Of a stretch of 64,000 nucleotides of DNA, positions 20,358 through 29,940 are shown piece after piece. The DNA is from Bacteroidales bacterium (GTDB lineage: Bacteria > Bacteroidota > Bacteroidia > Bacteroidales > UBA932), in contig JAFSSE010000027.1 in assembly GCA_017445755.1 (NCBI GenBank), positions 31,190 to 95,189 of the forward strand. The letters run 5' to 3'. The position numbers and the translations under genes were made by a program. The notes under the pieces were generated by a model that was not told the DNA's origin, did no database searches, and worked only from the letters and a program-made list of their open reading frames with translations. Numbering within the stretch: position 1 is the stretch's first letter; every line of letters begins with the position of its first letter.

Positions 20358-20546
20358 ATGGAGCAGATTGGACAAACCATCAAAGCCCGCCGGAAGGAGC
20401 TTGGGGTAACCCAGCAGGAAGTGGCGGATCTGGCTCAGGTGGGAATCAACTCACTTGTGGCCATTGAACGCGGAAAGGGTAATCCGTCATTGAAAACCCT
20501 TATGCGCATCCTGGATATCCTGGGGCTGGAATTATGCCTTAGATAG
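20358..20546 (+). CDS. HipB/y4mF-type XRE-family HTH regulator, orphan
   Basis: 62 residues that are almost only a lambda-repressor-like HTH: 'IGQTIKARRKELGVTQQEVADLA' region, recognition helix 'VGINSLVAIERGKGNPSL', then 'LMRILDILGLELCL'. It matches the small HTH proteins that pair with HipA kinases in toxin-antitoxin loci, but no hipA follows: the next elements are a palindromic repeat and rpmE2 on the other strand. Two operator-like palindromes lie 90-170 nt upstream. It is either a stand-alone regulator or the remnant of a lost HipBA module. Confidence 0.8.
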   Translation: MEQIGQTIKARRKELGVTQQEVADLAQVGINSLVAIERGKGNPSLKTLMRILDILGLELCLR

Positions 20547-20564
20547 GCCTTTACTTATACACGC

Positions 20565-20612
20565 GGTACTGAACGTGCACGTTCTGGGCCAAAAACGTGT
20601 ACAACGAGTACC
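20565..20612. repeat. Palindromic intergenic repeat, family A copy 1
   Basis: 47-nt unit beginning GTACTGAACGTGCACGTT and ending GAGTACC, with the same ends and length as the units at 60114 and 60166. Inner arms TGCACGTT/AACGTGTA and outer arms GGTACT/AGTACC form a hairpin with an internal loop, like REP elements. Confidence 0.85.
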
Positions 20613-20663
20613 ATCAGAACGTTTACACGGGCGCAGCGGGCAGGAATGTCCGCTCGCGCGCAT

Positions 20664-20708
20664 ATAAAAAGAGAGAAGGTGTATTCCTTGTTGGGATACA
20701 CCTTCTCT
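20664..20708 (-). terminator. rpmE2 terminator
   Basis: Minus-strand hairpin with a 13-bp perfect stem, AGAGAAGGTGTAT (20672-20684) and ATACACCTTCTCT (20696-20708), loop 11 nt, followed by a short U-run (plus-strand A5 at 20666-20670). Confidence 0.9.
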
Positions 20709-20728
20709 TGTTCCGTGAGAAAGATAAC

Positions 20729-20980
20729 TTATTTCTTTCTGCTCTTGTATCTCTGGTAGAACTGGTCCACGCGGCCGGCGGTGTCGACGAGTTTGACTTT
20801 GCCGGTGTAGAAAGGATGAGAAGTGTTGGAAATCTCAATCTTAACTACAGGATACTCAACACCTTCAACCTCGATGGTCTCCTTGGTGGGAGCGCAGGAA
20901 CGGGTGATGAATACCGTTTCGTTGGACATATCCTTGAAAGCTACAAGACGGTAGGTTTCGGGATGAATTCCTTTTTTCAT
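20729..20980 (-). CDS. rpmE2: Ribosomal protein bL31, type B
   Basis: 83 residues beginning MKKGIHPETYR, with 'FITRSCAP' and the C-terminal 'SHPFYTGKVKLVDTAGRVDQFYQRY'. Length and absence of the CxxC zinc pairs identify the zinc-free type B (C-minus) form of the large-subunit protein. Single-gene unit with its own consensus promoter and strong terminator. Confidence 0.96.
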   Translation of the reverse strand: MKKGIHPETYRLVAFKDMSNETVFITRSCAPTKETIEVEGVEYPVVKIEISNTSHPFYTGKVKLVDTAGRVDQFYQRYKSRKK

Positions 20981-21015
20981 TGTGATTCGGTTTAATTGTT
21001 AACAATTTTGGACGG

Positions 21016-21047
21016 CAAAGGTAGTAATTCTTTCCGTCAATTCCAAA
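21016..21047 (-). promoter_or_regulatory. rpmE2 promoter, consensus
   Basis: Minus-strand TTTG (21044-21047), 20-nt spacer, TACCTTTG (21016-21023). Confidence 0.85.
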
Positions 21048-21065
21048 TCTTCCGCCGAAATCGTT

Positions 21066-21965
21066 TTATCTCAGATAAAGGGAAAAGAATTCCCAGACTG
21101 CGCTGCACGTATCCATGTCCCCAAGGGCCCAGGAGTGTTTCCCTCCGACGACCTCGTAGAGGCGGACCTGAATCTCCGGACCGCCCTTCCACGCCTCGTC
21201 GCAGCCGGCGTAGCGGTGGAGAATCACCTTGTGGCTGTCTTCCTTGAGAAGGGGAAGCTCTTCCGTGACCTCGTGGGTGCAGCGCGCCTCGGATACCCAT
21301 TTCCCGACGGCGGCTGGAACGGAAATATATTCTCCCCAGCCACCGGTGTTACCGGGGTCACCCTCCCAGAAAGAGGTCCTGTCGGCGGTTCCATGGACTT
21401 CCATCAGCGGAACCGCTTTTTTCGGGCGGTAATCCTTGTAGATCCACTGCATCGTGAGGCCGGCAATGGGGGCGTAGGCGCTGAAGGCGTCCGGATGGAG
21501 GAAGGCCATGAGGTAGCACATTTCGCCGCCGTTGGACATTCCTGTCAGGAAGGCGTTCTTTTTAGAGAGGGAATACTCCTTCTGGAGCTTCTTTTTCAGC
21601 GCGATAATAAAGCGGGCGTCATCCCGTTTAATGTCCTTCTGGGGAGGATAACCGACTATCCAGCCGGTCTTTCCCTTGGTATCCTTTTCGCCCTGGGGGA
21701 TGCAGAGGGCAAAGCCCTCCCGGTCTGCGACAGCGCGCATCTCGGGGCGGTAGTTTTCCGCCTTGCCGCCATATCCGTGGAGCATTATGACAAGCGGGGC
21801 GCCTTCCTGCAGGTTATCGGGAAGATAGAGCCAGTAGCTGCGCTCTTCCGAGCCAAACTTCATGGTTTTCAGCTGCGGCTCGGCGGCGTTGGCCTTTCCC
21901 GCTATAAGAAGCAGGATGGCGGTAAGGAGGGTAAGGATGGTTTTCTTTTTCATGTTCATGTTCAT
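21066..21965 (-). CDS. Secreted PHB-depolymerase/feruloyl-esterase-like hydrolase
   Basis: 299 residues. A signal peptide (MKKKTILTLL..GKANA) begins at an internal ATG 21953; the ATG at 21965 adds a repeated MNMN. The alpha/beta-hydrolase core shows 'VIMLHGYGG' (oxyanion loop), the nucleophile elbow 'TGMSNGGEM', 'LMEVHGTADRTSFW' with the Asp region, and His in 'GGKHSWAL'. This family (LpqC/CE1-like) contains polyhydroxybutyrate depolymerases and feruloyl or acetylxylan esterases; the polysaccharide ester role is favoured by the phylum. It follows the AlkZ-related gene by 13 nt. Confidence 0.8.
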   Translation of the reverse strand: MNMNMKKKTILTLLTAILLLIAGKANAAEPQLKTMKFGSEERSYWLYLPDNLQEGAPLVIMLHGYGGKAENYRPEMRAVADREGFALCIPQGEKDTKGKTGWIVGYPPQKDIKRDDARFIIALKKKLQKEYSLSKKNAFLTGMSNGGEMCYLMAFLHPDAFSAYAPIAGLTMQWIYKDYRPKKAVPLMEVHGTADRTSFWEGDPGNTGGWGEYISVPAAVGKWVSEARCTHEVTEELPLLKEDSHKVILHRYAGCDEAWKGGPEIQVRLYEVVGGKHSWALGDMDTCSAVWEFFSLYLR

Positions 21966-21978
21966 GAATTCTTGTTTT

Positions 21979-22731
21979 TTAGCGGAGAAGACGATTGAGC
22001 TGTGCAGGAGTTATTTCCGGGACAAGTTCCCGGAGATGATTCTCAATTTGGTGGAGGGATTCCTCCGGAGAGCGCTTCTTTTCGGAGACAGCCGCTTCGG
22101 AAGCGAAGGGGAAGTCCTTGAAGGTATGGGAAAAGGCGTCCTCCGCTCCGCTTTTTTCCTTTTGTCCCTCTCCGATGCCGAACAGGGCCTCTGGAGTACA
22201 GAACGAGGAGGTCTGCCAGCCGTTGTAGTGCATGTCCGCTCCGCGATAGACTCGGGTTATATTGCCGGTTACAAGACGGGTTGCCATCTGCAGCCGCGTA
22301 ATGACGGCGTCGGCCTTGTTCTTCTTTACGCCAAGAAGGGAGCGGACCTCCTTTATGGAGATGCTTCCGTTCTCTTCCACATAATCGAGAACCTCTTTAT
22401 CAGGGCCTTCAGGGGCGTATTTCGGCTGCGACCGCCGCCAGTTCATAAGTTCGCGGTACCACTTAAGGGTCGCAAAGCAGCTCTTTCCGCCGGAGATAAA
22501 TTTCCCGTAGGCGATTTCCCCCGACTGGATAACCGGAATCTTCCAGTCCCAGGGCCCGAGGAAATCGTCATGGAACCACATCTGCTGCGGGGTCATCTCT
22601 TCGATGGAAAACCCCGGGACGGGTCCGACAAAAAAGGGCACAATGCCAAGCTCCCGTATAGTCCGGAGCATGGTTTCCGGGCTGATTACGGGAGCATTGG
22701 ATGAATTCCCCGGGTGGACTGCGATGGACAT
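21979..22731 (-). CDS. AlkZ-related winged-helix protein
   Basis: 250 residues, cytoplasmic. 'PGFSIEEMTPQQMWF', 'GPWDWK' and the region 'EEVLDYVEENGSISIKEVRSLLG' suit the winged-helix fold of AlkZ/YcaQ-like DNA glycosylase relatives, but the QxD-type catalytic motif of true AlkZ is not evident. Function is unassigned; DNA repair is only a family hint. It starts 2 nt after the stop of the V-type ATPase K subunit, so it probably rides on that transcript. Confidence 0.5.
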   Translation of the reverse strand: MSIAVHPGNSSNAPVISPETMLRTIRELGIVPFFVGPVPGFSIEEMTPQQMWFHDDFLGPWDWKIPVIQSGEIAYGKFISGGKSCFATLKWYRELMNWRRSQPKYAPEGPDKEVLDYVEENGSISIKEVRSLLGVKKNKADAVITRLQMATRLVTGNITRVYRGADMHYNGWQTSSFCTPEALFGIGEGQKEKSGAEDAFSHTFKDFPFASEAAVSEKKRSPEESLHQIENHLRELVPEITPAQLNRLLR

Positions 22732-22733
22732 TT

Positions 22734-23186
<453 letters not shown>

Positions 23187-24965
23187 TTATTTTTCCAGGG
23201 GTTTGTAATTGCGGCCGGCCGCTTCATATCCGGAGTTCTTGAAGAATTCGAGGAAATTGAGACGGAGCGGGTGGACAAAGGCGCCGAGGGCGCACATCGC
23301 GATGTTGAGCGTATGGCCAATAACTACGACGAGGATAAAGCCGATCCATCCCCCCACGCCGCCGTCTCCAAGGACCATCTTGCCGAGGTCGTTGAAGGCG
23401 AAGCCGAGCATGGCGCCGGCAAGGCCCAGCGCGTAGAGACGAAGATAGCTAAGGACATCGCCAAGGAGCCCCGTAGCCGTATTGTAGGTATCCCAGAGCC
23501 CGCTTCCTATGTTGATGAGCGGATTCCGGTGGATGTCGTTGAAAACGAAGATGCCGAGGGCGGAAATGATTCCGAGGACGATTAGGATAAGCTTTGTCGC
23601 CGCTGCGTCAATTACGCCCGCGAGGGCAAAGCCGGCGACTATTACGGCCCCGACAATCAGAAGGGTCCAGCCCCATGTCCCGAGCGAGCCGAGGAAGCCC
23701 TTGTTCCGGGTCGCCATGACGGTTTTAATAATCATGGCAAGGCAGAGGTGGATTATACCGATGACAATCGACAGGATCATGGCCCCGTCGTAACCGGCAA
23801 TCTTCGCCGGGAGGAAAATCCCCTTAATGGGCTCAAATATCTTCCATCCCGAGATGTCTATGCTGAAGAACGTGTGGAAAAGGAAACCGACGATGACCGT
23901 CGCAACCCCAAGCGTGATGACAAGGGGAGCTGTTTTCCGGAAGGAGTTTACCTTTTTCAGAAGGAAGCCGGCGATTACGAGGACAAGCCCGTATCCGGCG
24001 TCTCCCATGCACATCGCAAAGAAGAGCAGGAAGAAGATGGAGAGGAAGACAGTCGGGTCGAAACCGTCATAGGCGGGACGGCCGTACATGTCTGTCAAGG
24101 TCTCGAACATTGAGACGAACCTGTTGTTTTTCAGCGATATGGGCGGATTGTCCTCAGCGCAGGCGTCCTCCTTGATATAGAGGACTCCGCTGCGGTCCAG
24201 GGCCTGGACGAGGGTCTCGTCGTATTCGGTCGGGGCGTAGCCGATGAACGTGACGATGGTATCCTCGGCGGCGGGGACGGCGGTGATTCCTGCAAGGTGC
24301 AGGTCCAGTTTCTGGAGGTTCCCGGCCCGAATCTGCTCAAGTTCTCCGATGCGCTCCTTCGCTCCGGCAATCCGGCGGAAGGTTTTATCGAGGTGCTGTT
24401 TCTTCTCCTCGAGTTCCTGCCGCTTTTCGTCGGCGCTGCACTCTGGAGCGGGCACTTCCCCGGGGAGGGGATCGTCTCCGAAGACTACAAAATAGACAGT
24501 GTTCTTCTCTTCGCCGATAATGGAGAGGGCGTACACCTCCCCCCATTCGCTCAGGAAGGCCTTCCTCGAAAGTTCATGGAAGTGGACCGGGACGCCGGCT
24601 TCCGAAAGGGCCTTGAGGCGGCTTCTGTCAAAGCTGCCCCAGACCTCCAGGCGGGAAAGCTCCTTTTCCAGGGTCTTTACGGCCGCGATGTCCTCGGAGT
24701 AGCGCATTAGCTGGCCGCCGGCGAAGCGGACGATATCCCCGTCGATATGTTCAGGATCAGTCCCTTCCGGGACTACGGCCTCGTTGAGGCCCTGGATGAG
24801 TCCCGTGAGCAGTTCCACCTCCCCGGCAATCTGCCGGGAGGCGTCGTCAACGGGCTTTTCGCTTCGGGTGATATCGACGAGTCCGAGTTCCTGGAGCTCC
24901 TCAAGGAAGCGCTCCTGATCCCCGCTCAGGAGGATGAAGGAGTATTTTGTCATGGAACGTATCAT
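23187..24965 (-). CDS. ntpI: V-type ATP synthase subunit I (a-like stator)
   Basis: 592 residues. The N-terminal cytoplasmic half is rich in coiled coil (about 90-220). The C-terminal half has about seven membrane helices, starting near 'FLSIFFLLFFAMCMGDAGYGL' and including 'LSYLRLYALGLAGAMLGFAFN', whose Arg matches the essential half-channel arginine of the family. It forms the ion path with the K ring. Its start overlaps subunit D by 4 bp. Confidence 0.94.
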   Translation of the reverse strand: MIRSMTKYSFILLSGDQERFLEELQELGLVDITRSEKPVDDASRQIAGEVELLTGLIQGLNEAVVPEGTDPEHIDGDIVRFAGGQLMRYSEDIAAVKTLEKELSRLEVWGSFDRSRLKALSEAGVPVHFHELSRKAFLSEWGEVYALSIIGEEKNTVYFVVFGDDPLPGEVPAPECSADEKRQELEEKKQHLDKTFRRIAGAKERIGELEQIRAGNLQKLDLHLAGITAVPAAEDTIVTFIGYAPTEYDETLVQALDRSGVLYIKEDACAEDNPPISLKNNRFVSMFETLTDMYGRPAYDGFDPTVFLSIFFLLFFAMCMGDAGYGLVLVIAGFLLKKVNSFRKTAPLVITLGVATVIVGFLFHTFFSIDISGWKIFEPIKGIFLPAKIAGYDGAMILSIVIGIIHLCLAMIIKTVMATRNKGFLGSLGTWGWTLLIVGAVIVAGFALAGVIDAAATKLILIVLGIISALGIFVFNDIHRNPLINIGSGLWDTYNTATGLLGDVLSYLRLYALGLAGAMLGFAFNDLGKMVLGDGGVGGWIGFILVVVIGHTLNIAMCALGAFVHPLRLNFLEFFKNSGYEAAGRNYKPLEK

Positions 24966-25573
24966 ACCTCGGAGGCCTCCTCTTCCTCAGCCGCATGGCG
25001 GGTTTTGACTATCTTGGAGGACGCCTTGGAGAGGTTCTCCTCGTCTTCCATGTACCTTTTAATCTTTCGGATCGCCTCCTGATAGCCGGGAATCTGCACC
25101 TTTTCGTACAGGTTCACCTTCTGGGTCGTCTTTTTCCGCTGCCAGTCGAGGATGCGCGCCTTCTCGCGATAGACTTCCGCTTCGATGCCGAGGCGGGATA
25201 GCTCCTTGAGAATCGCGACTCCGTCGGCGTACCAGGCGGGTTTGACGAAGGCGTTGAACGGCCGGAGTTCATAGTGAATCTCACCGAGCCCGGGAGTCTT
25301 TACTCCCGCGACCTTTACGGTGTGGAGATCCACGTCGGTAATGGAGATGAGCCCGGGGTCGAACTCGTTCCACAGCGCCGCGAGGTAGTCGTAACGCTTC
25401 AGGGCCCCCTCCAGTTCCTCATTGAGCCGGTCGCTCTCGTCCTTGGCCTTACGGACCTCCAGACGGAGCGCGCTCTCCTTGTTCTGGAGAGTCGGCAGCG
25501 CCTTCTGACGGACCTTAAGCTGTTTGCCCAGTTCGTTAAGCGATGTCTTGTTGTATTGGAACTTTATGGCCAT
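24962..25573 (-). CDS. ntpD: V-type ATP synthase subunit D (central stalk)
   Basis: 203 residues, mostly two long helices that form the central rotor shaft, starting 'MAIKFQYNKTSLNELGKQLK' and ending in an acidic/alanine-rich tail after 'YMEDEENLSKASSKIVKTR'. Overlaps B by one base and I by four, so translational coupling is likely. Confidence 0.9.
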   Translation of the reverse strand: MAIKFQYNKTSLNELGKQLKVRQKALPTLQNKESALRLEVRKAKDESDRLNEELEGALKRYDYLAALWNEFDPGLISITDVDLHTVKVAGVKTPGLGEIHYELRPFNAFVKPAWYADGVAILKELSRLGIEAEVYREKARILDWQRKKTTQKVNLYEKVQIPGYQEAIRKIKRYMEDEENLSKASSKIVKTRHAAEEEEASEV

Positions 25574-26892
25574 TACGATTTCCAGTATTTATCGATCAGC
25601 GCCTGTTTGATGCCGGTTTCCGCCTTGGAGAAATACTTTGCGAAGAGTTCCCAGGCGGTGTCGAGCATCTCGGTAATGGAGATGTTTACATCAATTGAGA
25701 GAAGCCGGGTGGCATATTCTTTCGCGTACTCGAGGCAGCGGCGGTCATAATCGGAAAGGTCGAAGCCGTTTTCCAGCTTGGTCTTAGCATTCTGGGCGTC
25801 GGCATAAAGGCGGACGGAGGCATTCATGACCTGGGAGTGGTCCTCGCGCGTTTTCTTGTTCTGGACGAGCTGTTTAAGTCGGGAGAGCGAACGGAACGGG
25901 TCGATGATGACCTTCCCCGAATCGGAATCTGCACGGAGGAAGAGCTGTCCCTCGGTGATGTATCCGGTATTGTCCGGAATCGCATGGGTGATATCCCCGT
26001 CGTTCAGGGTGGTCACGGCGATGATGGTGATTGACCCCTCGGTAGGGAGCTGGACGGCCTTCTCGTAGATTTTTGCGAGGTCCGAATAGAGGGAACCCGG
26101 CATGGAATCCTTGGAAGGAATCTGGTCCATACGGTTGGAAACGATCGAAAGGGCATCGGCGTAGAGGGTCATGTCCGTCAGGAGGACGAGGACCTTCTCA
26201 TTCTTGTCCACGGCGAAGTACTCGGCCGCGGTCAGGGCCATGTCCGGAATCAGCAGGCGCTCCACCGGCGGGTTTTCCGTCGTATTGATGAAGCAGATAA
26301 TCTTCTCCAGGGCGCCTGCGGACTCGAAGGCGTGGCGGAAGAAGAGGTAGTCGTCGTTGGAGAGGCCCATGCCGCCGAGGATAATCTTGTCCACATCGGC
26401 GCGGAGGGCCACATCGGCCATGACCCGGTTATAGGGTTGGTCCGGATCCGCGAAAAACGGAATCTTCTGGCCGGAAACGATGGTGTTGTTGAGGTCGATA
26501 CCTGCAATTCCGGTCGGAATCAGCTGGGAGGGCTGGCGGCGCTTGTAAGGGTTGACGGAGGGACCGCCGATTTCCCTGACTTCGCCTTCCACCTCCGGGC
26601 CGCCGTCGATAGGATGGCCATAGGCGTCGAAGAAACGGCCTGAGAGCTGGTCGGAGACCTTCAGCACGGGCGGTTCCCCGAGGAAGGTTACTTCGGCGTT
26701 GGTCGGAATGCCTTCGGTTCCGGAGAAGACCTGGAGGGTGATCATGTCACCCTTGGTCCTGACGACCTGGGCGAGCTTTCCGGCCACTACGGCGAGTTCG
26801 TCATTGGAAACACCCTTTGCCTTAAGGGCTACGGTGGCCTTTGTGATGGCCTCGAGCTTGGTGTATATTCGCTGGTATGCTTTAGTTGCCAT
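25573..26892 (-). CDS. ntpB: V-type ATP synthase subunit B
   Basis: 439 residues from ATG 26892 (MATKAYQRIYTKLEAITKATV), the usual length for the non-catalytic nucleotide-binding subunit that alternates with A in the hexameric head. 'GREIGGPSVNPYKRRQPSQLIPTGI'-type sequence and 'PTEGSITII' are typical. In this sequence the frame of subunit A runs into B without a stop because of a one-base lesion near 26928; the ATG and spacing here show that B is normally a separate protein overlapping the A stop by 11 bp. Confidence 0.93.
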   Translation of the reverse strand: MATKAYQRIYTKLEAITKATVALKAKGVSNDELAVVAGKLAQVVRTKGDMITLQVFSGTEGIPTNAEVTFLGEPPVLKVSDQLSGRFFDAYGHPIDGGPEVEGEVREIGGPSVNPYKRRQPSQLIPTGIAGIDLNNTIVSGQKIPFFADPDQPYNRVMADVALRADVDKIILGGMGLSNDDYLFFRHAFESAGALEKIICFINTTENPPVERLLIPDMALTAAEYFAVDKNEKVLVLLTDMTLYADALSIVSNRMDQIPSKDSMPGSLYSDLAKIYEKAVQLPTEGSITIIAVTTLNDGDITHAIPDNTGYITEGQLFLRADSDSGKVIIDPFRSLSRLKQLVQNKKTREDHSQVMNASVRLYADAQNAKTKLENGFDLSDYDRRCLEYAKEYATRLLSIDVNISITEMLDTAWELFAKYFSKAETGIKQALIDKYWKS

Positions 26893-28635
26893 ATTCTTCG
26901 AAGAGTTTGTGGATGGAGGATTCGTAACCCTGAACGCCTCGCTCTGGAACTCGGAGTAGTTCATCTGGCGGAGTTCATTGATGAGATTCTTGAAGAAATC
27001 GCGGCAAACCTCGAAGTCTTCAAAGGAGTATTCCTTTTCGCAGAGTCCGAGCACGAGGTCGAGCATGTACTTCTGCCTTTCGAGAGGGCAGAGCGAATCT
27101 ATCGGGTCAAAGCCGTCCTGCTGGAGGATAATGAAGTCAAGAAGCTCTGATTTCCAGAAGTTTACATGGTAGCTCATAGGAACGCCGTCATCACCGAGGA
27201 TGTTGATCTGCTCGGCGGCTTCCTTTCCGCGGCGGATAAGGTTCTTGGCGACGGCGACCTTGTCCGCCCAGCCCTCTTCGACGGTCTTGTCGAGGTATTC
27301 GACAATTTCGGGATACTCGAGGTATTTGGAATATGAGTCGATAGGGTTGACGGCGGGGTAGCGCTTCTGGTCGGCACGGTTCTGCTCGAGGGCATAGAAA
27401 CAGCGGGCGGCCTTCTTGGTGGACTCGGTAACCGGTTCCTTGAGGTTTCCGCCGGCAGGGGAGACCGTCCCGATGAAGGTGACCGCGCCTCTCTGCCCGT
27501 TATTCAGGATAACCATGCCCGCACGGGCGTAGAAGTTCGAAATGATGGCGGAAAGGTCAACCGGGAAGGCATCGGCGCCAGGGAGCTCTTCCATACGGTT
27601 CGACATCTCGCGGAGGGCCTGGGCCCAGCGGGAAGTGGAGTCTGCGAGGAGGAGGCATTTGAGGCCCATAGCGCGGTAGTATTCACAGATGGTCATGGCG
27701 GTGTAAACCGAGGCCTCACGGGCGGCTACCGGCATGTTGGAGGTATTGCAGATGATTGTGGTACGCTCCATCAGGCGGCGTCCGGTATGGGGGTCTATGA
27801 GCTCCGGGAATTCGGTGAAGATTTCCACGACTTCGTTTGCCCTCTCACCGCAGGCCGCCATGACGATGACGTCGGCGTCGCCCTGCTTTGCAATGGCGTG
27901 CTGGAGGACGGTCTTGCCGCAGCCGAACGGGCCAGGAATAAAGCCGGTGCCGCCTTCGGCGATAGGGTTCAGGGTGTCGATTACGCGGACGCCCGTTTCC
28001 ATGATGCGGTCGGGCCGTGGTTTCTCCCTGTATCCCTTGATGGCGACCTTGACGGGCCATTTCTGGGTCATGGTGACGGGGACGTCCGTCCCTTCTGCGT
28101 CGGTGAGGGTCGCGATGACCGTATCGACGTTGTAAGAGCCGGCCTCGACTATGGATTTAACCGTAAATTCCCCTTCAAACGAGAACGGGACCATGATTTT
28201 GTGGGGGAGCCATCCCTCCTTCACCTCTCCCAGCCAGTCGGCGGCGACTACCTTGTCGCCGGGCTTTGCGATGGGGGTGAAATCCCAGAGTTTTTCGCGG
28301 TTGATAGGGTCGGTATATTCGCCTCTCCGGAGGAAAACGCCATCCATCGTGGTCAGGTCGTTCTGCAGACCGTCATATACGCTGGAAAGAAGGCCCGGAC
28401 CGAGGGTCGCTTCAAGCATGCGGCCTTCGAACTCCACCGTGTCCCCGTTCCTCAGACCGCGGGTGCTTTCAAAGACCTGGACCTGGGCGAAGGCCCCGTT
28501 GACCTTGATGACCTCCGCCATCATCATCACTCCGTGGAGATCGATGTAGCAGATCTCATTTTCGGCCACCGGACCGTCTGTACGGACGGTTACCAGGTTG
28601 GAAACGATTCCAGTGACTGTTCCTGTGGTTTTCAT
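26882..28635 (-). CDS. ntpA: V-type ATP synthase subunit A, frameshifted at 3' end
   Basis: Catalytic subunit, about 584 residues when corrected. Walker A 'GPFGCGKT', Walker B region 'CLLLADSTSRWAQALREMSNRMEELPG', and the non-homologous insert before the P-loop identify A. From the AGG codon at 26929-26931 the given frame reads 13 odd residues and enters subunit B. One extra base in the GGG run at 26928-26930 would restore 'GYESSIHKLFEEYGN' and a TAA at 26882-26884 overlapping the B start, the expected arrangement. So this is a deletion (real or sequencing error) rather than a designed A-B fusion. Confidence 0.9.
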
Positions 28636-28648
28636 ATATCTTTACTTT

Positions 28649-29299
28649 TTATTGTTCTTCTTTGTAGTTGACGCCGCCAAAGGTCCCGCGGACCTCGCTG
28701 ATGAGCTTTTTGAAGCGTTCCCGCCCTTCGGTCTCGTCGAGGACTATCCAGCGGTCAACAATCCGGAGCTTCTCTATGAACCCCAGGATGCGCTCTATGT
28801 CGAAGTCGTCGAAGACTGTGATTTCATCGATTTTATCCCATCTCAGGGAGTCCAGCTCCCTTTCCCGGGCGAGGAGGTCTGTCAGGGCGAAAATCTGCGC
28901 AGTCCTCCCTTCTTCCTCGAAGGTGCCGCTGTCGAAGAGTTTCCCGTCGAGGTCGGCGCGGGAATCATCTTCCGCCGCAGCCCCGGTCAGAACGTCCATG
29001 TCCGCATTCCGCCCAAGGGCGCTGTTGAGGAAACGGACCTTGGCATTCCGGAGATTGAGGTCGAAACGGAAGTATTCCCGGATGAAGCGGTTCCGGTGGC
29101 TGAGGGCCGAGCGGTAGAATTCCGCGTCCGCCCCTTCTTCGGTCCCGCCCCTCAGGAGAAAGTCCACAAGGGCATTGTCCCTCTCGGAAAGCTGGCTCCG
29201 GATCTCCCCGACTACGGAGTCGAAGGAGTCGTTACCGGAATAGTGCCACTCCGGAGACAGGACATCAAGCCCGGCGATAATGTATTCGTAATTGGCCAT
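28649..29299 (-). CDS. DUF2764 protein of V-type ATPase operon
   Basis: 216 residues beginning MANYEYIIAGLDVLSPEWHY, helical and highly charged, without membrane segments. DUF2764 genes occur between E and A in Bacteroidota V-type ATPase operons. No separate gene resembling subunit C (the socket between ring and shaft) or F is present here, so this protein may take over part of such a role; that is inference. It starts directly after the E stop codon. Confidence 0.8.
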   Translation of the reverse strand: MANYEYIIAGLDVLSPEWHYSGNDSFDSVVGEIRSQLSERDNALVDFLLRGGTEEGADAEFYRSALSHRNRFIREYFRFDLNLRNAKVRFLNSALGRNADMDVLTGAAAEDDSRADLDGKLFDSGTFEEEGRTAQIFALTDLLARERELDSLRWDKIDEITVFDDFDIERILGFIEKLRIVDRWIVLDETEGRERFKKLISEVRGTFGGVNYKEEQ

Positions 29300-29902
29300 T
29301 TATCCAAAGAGAATCTTTTTCGTGGCAGGACGAAGGTACTCGCTGATCAGCTCTTTGAAGGTTTCGTCCGTAAGGGAGATGAAGTAGCTGCCGTCCTTCG
29401 GAGCGATGCGGAAGCCGCCGGCAATTTTCTTTGAGAAGGAGGCATCGACGCCTTTTCCGAGAATCTTCGAAAGCTCATTTTTCACGAAGGGCTCCAGCTC
29501 GCCCTGAAGCTTTTCCGGAAGTACGAGGGAGAGGTCTCCCGGTTCCTGGGCGGAGAAGCGTTTTGCCACCTCGGTTATGATACCTTTCAGGAACTCCTCA
29601 TTGGAGAGGGCTTTGTCTATGCCGTTCCCGGTCATTTCGGTGACAATCATGCTCTCGATGTCTCCGCGGGTTGCCTGGAGAGTTTCATAAGTTGCCATAC
29701 GGACATCTCCCTCGACCTTTTTCTTAAGGTCGTCGGCTTCTTTCTTCGCTGCGGCGATAATTGCTTCGGCTTCGGCCTTCGCCTTCGAGACAATCTCTTC
29801 GGACTCTGCACGGGCTGCGGCGAGAAGGGCTTCGCCCTCCGCTTTCCCCTTGGACAGACCCTCATTATACAGTCTGTCAGTCAATTGCTGCAATTTATCC
29901 AT
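29300..29902 (-). CDS. ntpE: V-type ATP synthase subunit E (peripheral stalk)
   Basis: 200 residues. A long N-terminal Ala/Glu/Lys-rich coiled coil ('AEGEALLAAARAESEEIVSKA' region) forms the peripheral stalk, and the C-terminal globular part ('KLQGELEPFVKNELSKILG') binds the head. First gene of the ATPase set, 38 nt after the mmdB stop; that gap shows no TAnnTTTG box, so read-through from the decarboxylase operon is likely. Confidence 0.88.
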   Translation of the reverse strand: MDKLQQLTDRLYNEGLSKGKAEGEALLAAARAESEEIVSKAKAEAEAIIAAAKKEADDLKKKVEGDVRMATYETLQATRGDIESMIVTEMTGNGIDKALSNEEFLKGIITEVAKRFSAQEPGDLSLVLPEKLQGELEPFVKNELSKILGKGVDASFSKKIAGGFRIAPKDGSYFISLTDETFKELISEYLRPATKKILFG

Positions 29903-29940
29903 GTTATCAGTTTTTTGTATTTATTTCATGTTTATTTTAT

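Noticed and set aside
19798-20612. Integrated element using tRNA-Glu as attachment site
   Set aside because: No integrase and no direct repeat of the tRNA 3' end found; the AT-rich strip is noted without that claim.
25573-28635. Bona fide A-B fusion protein of the V-type ATPase
   Set aside because: The alternative frame gives a normal A C-terminus and stop overlapping the B start; a one-base deletion is the simpler explanation.
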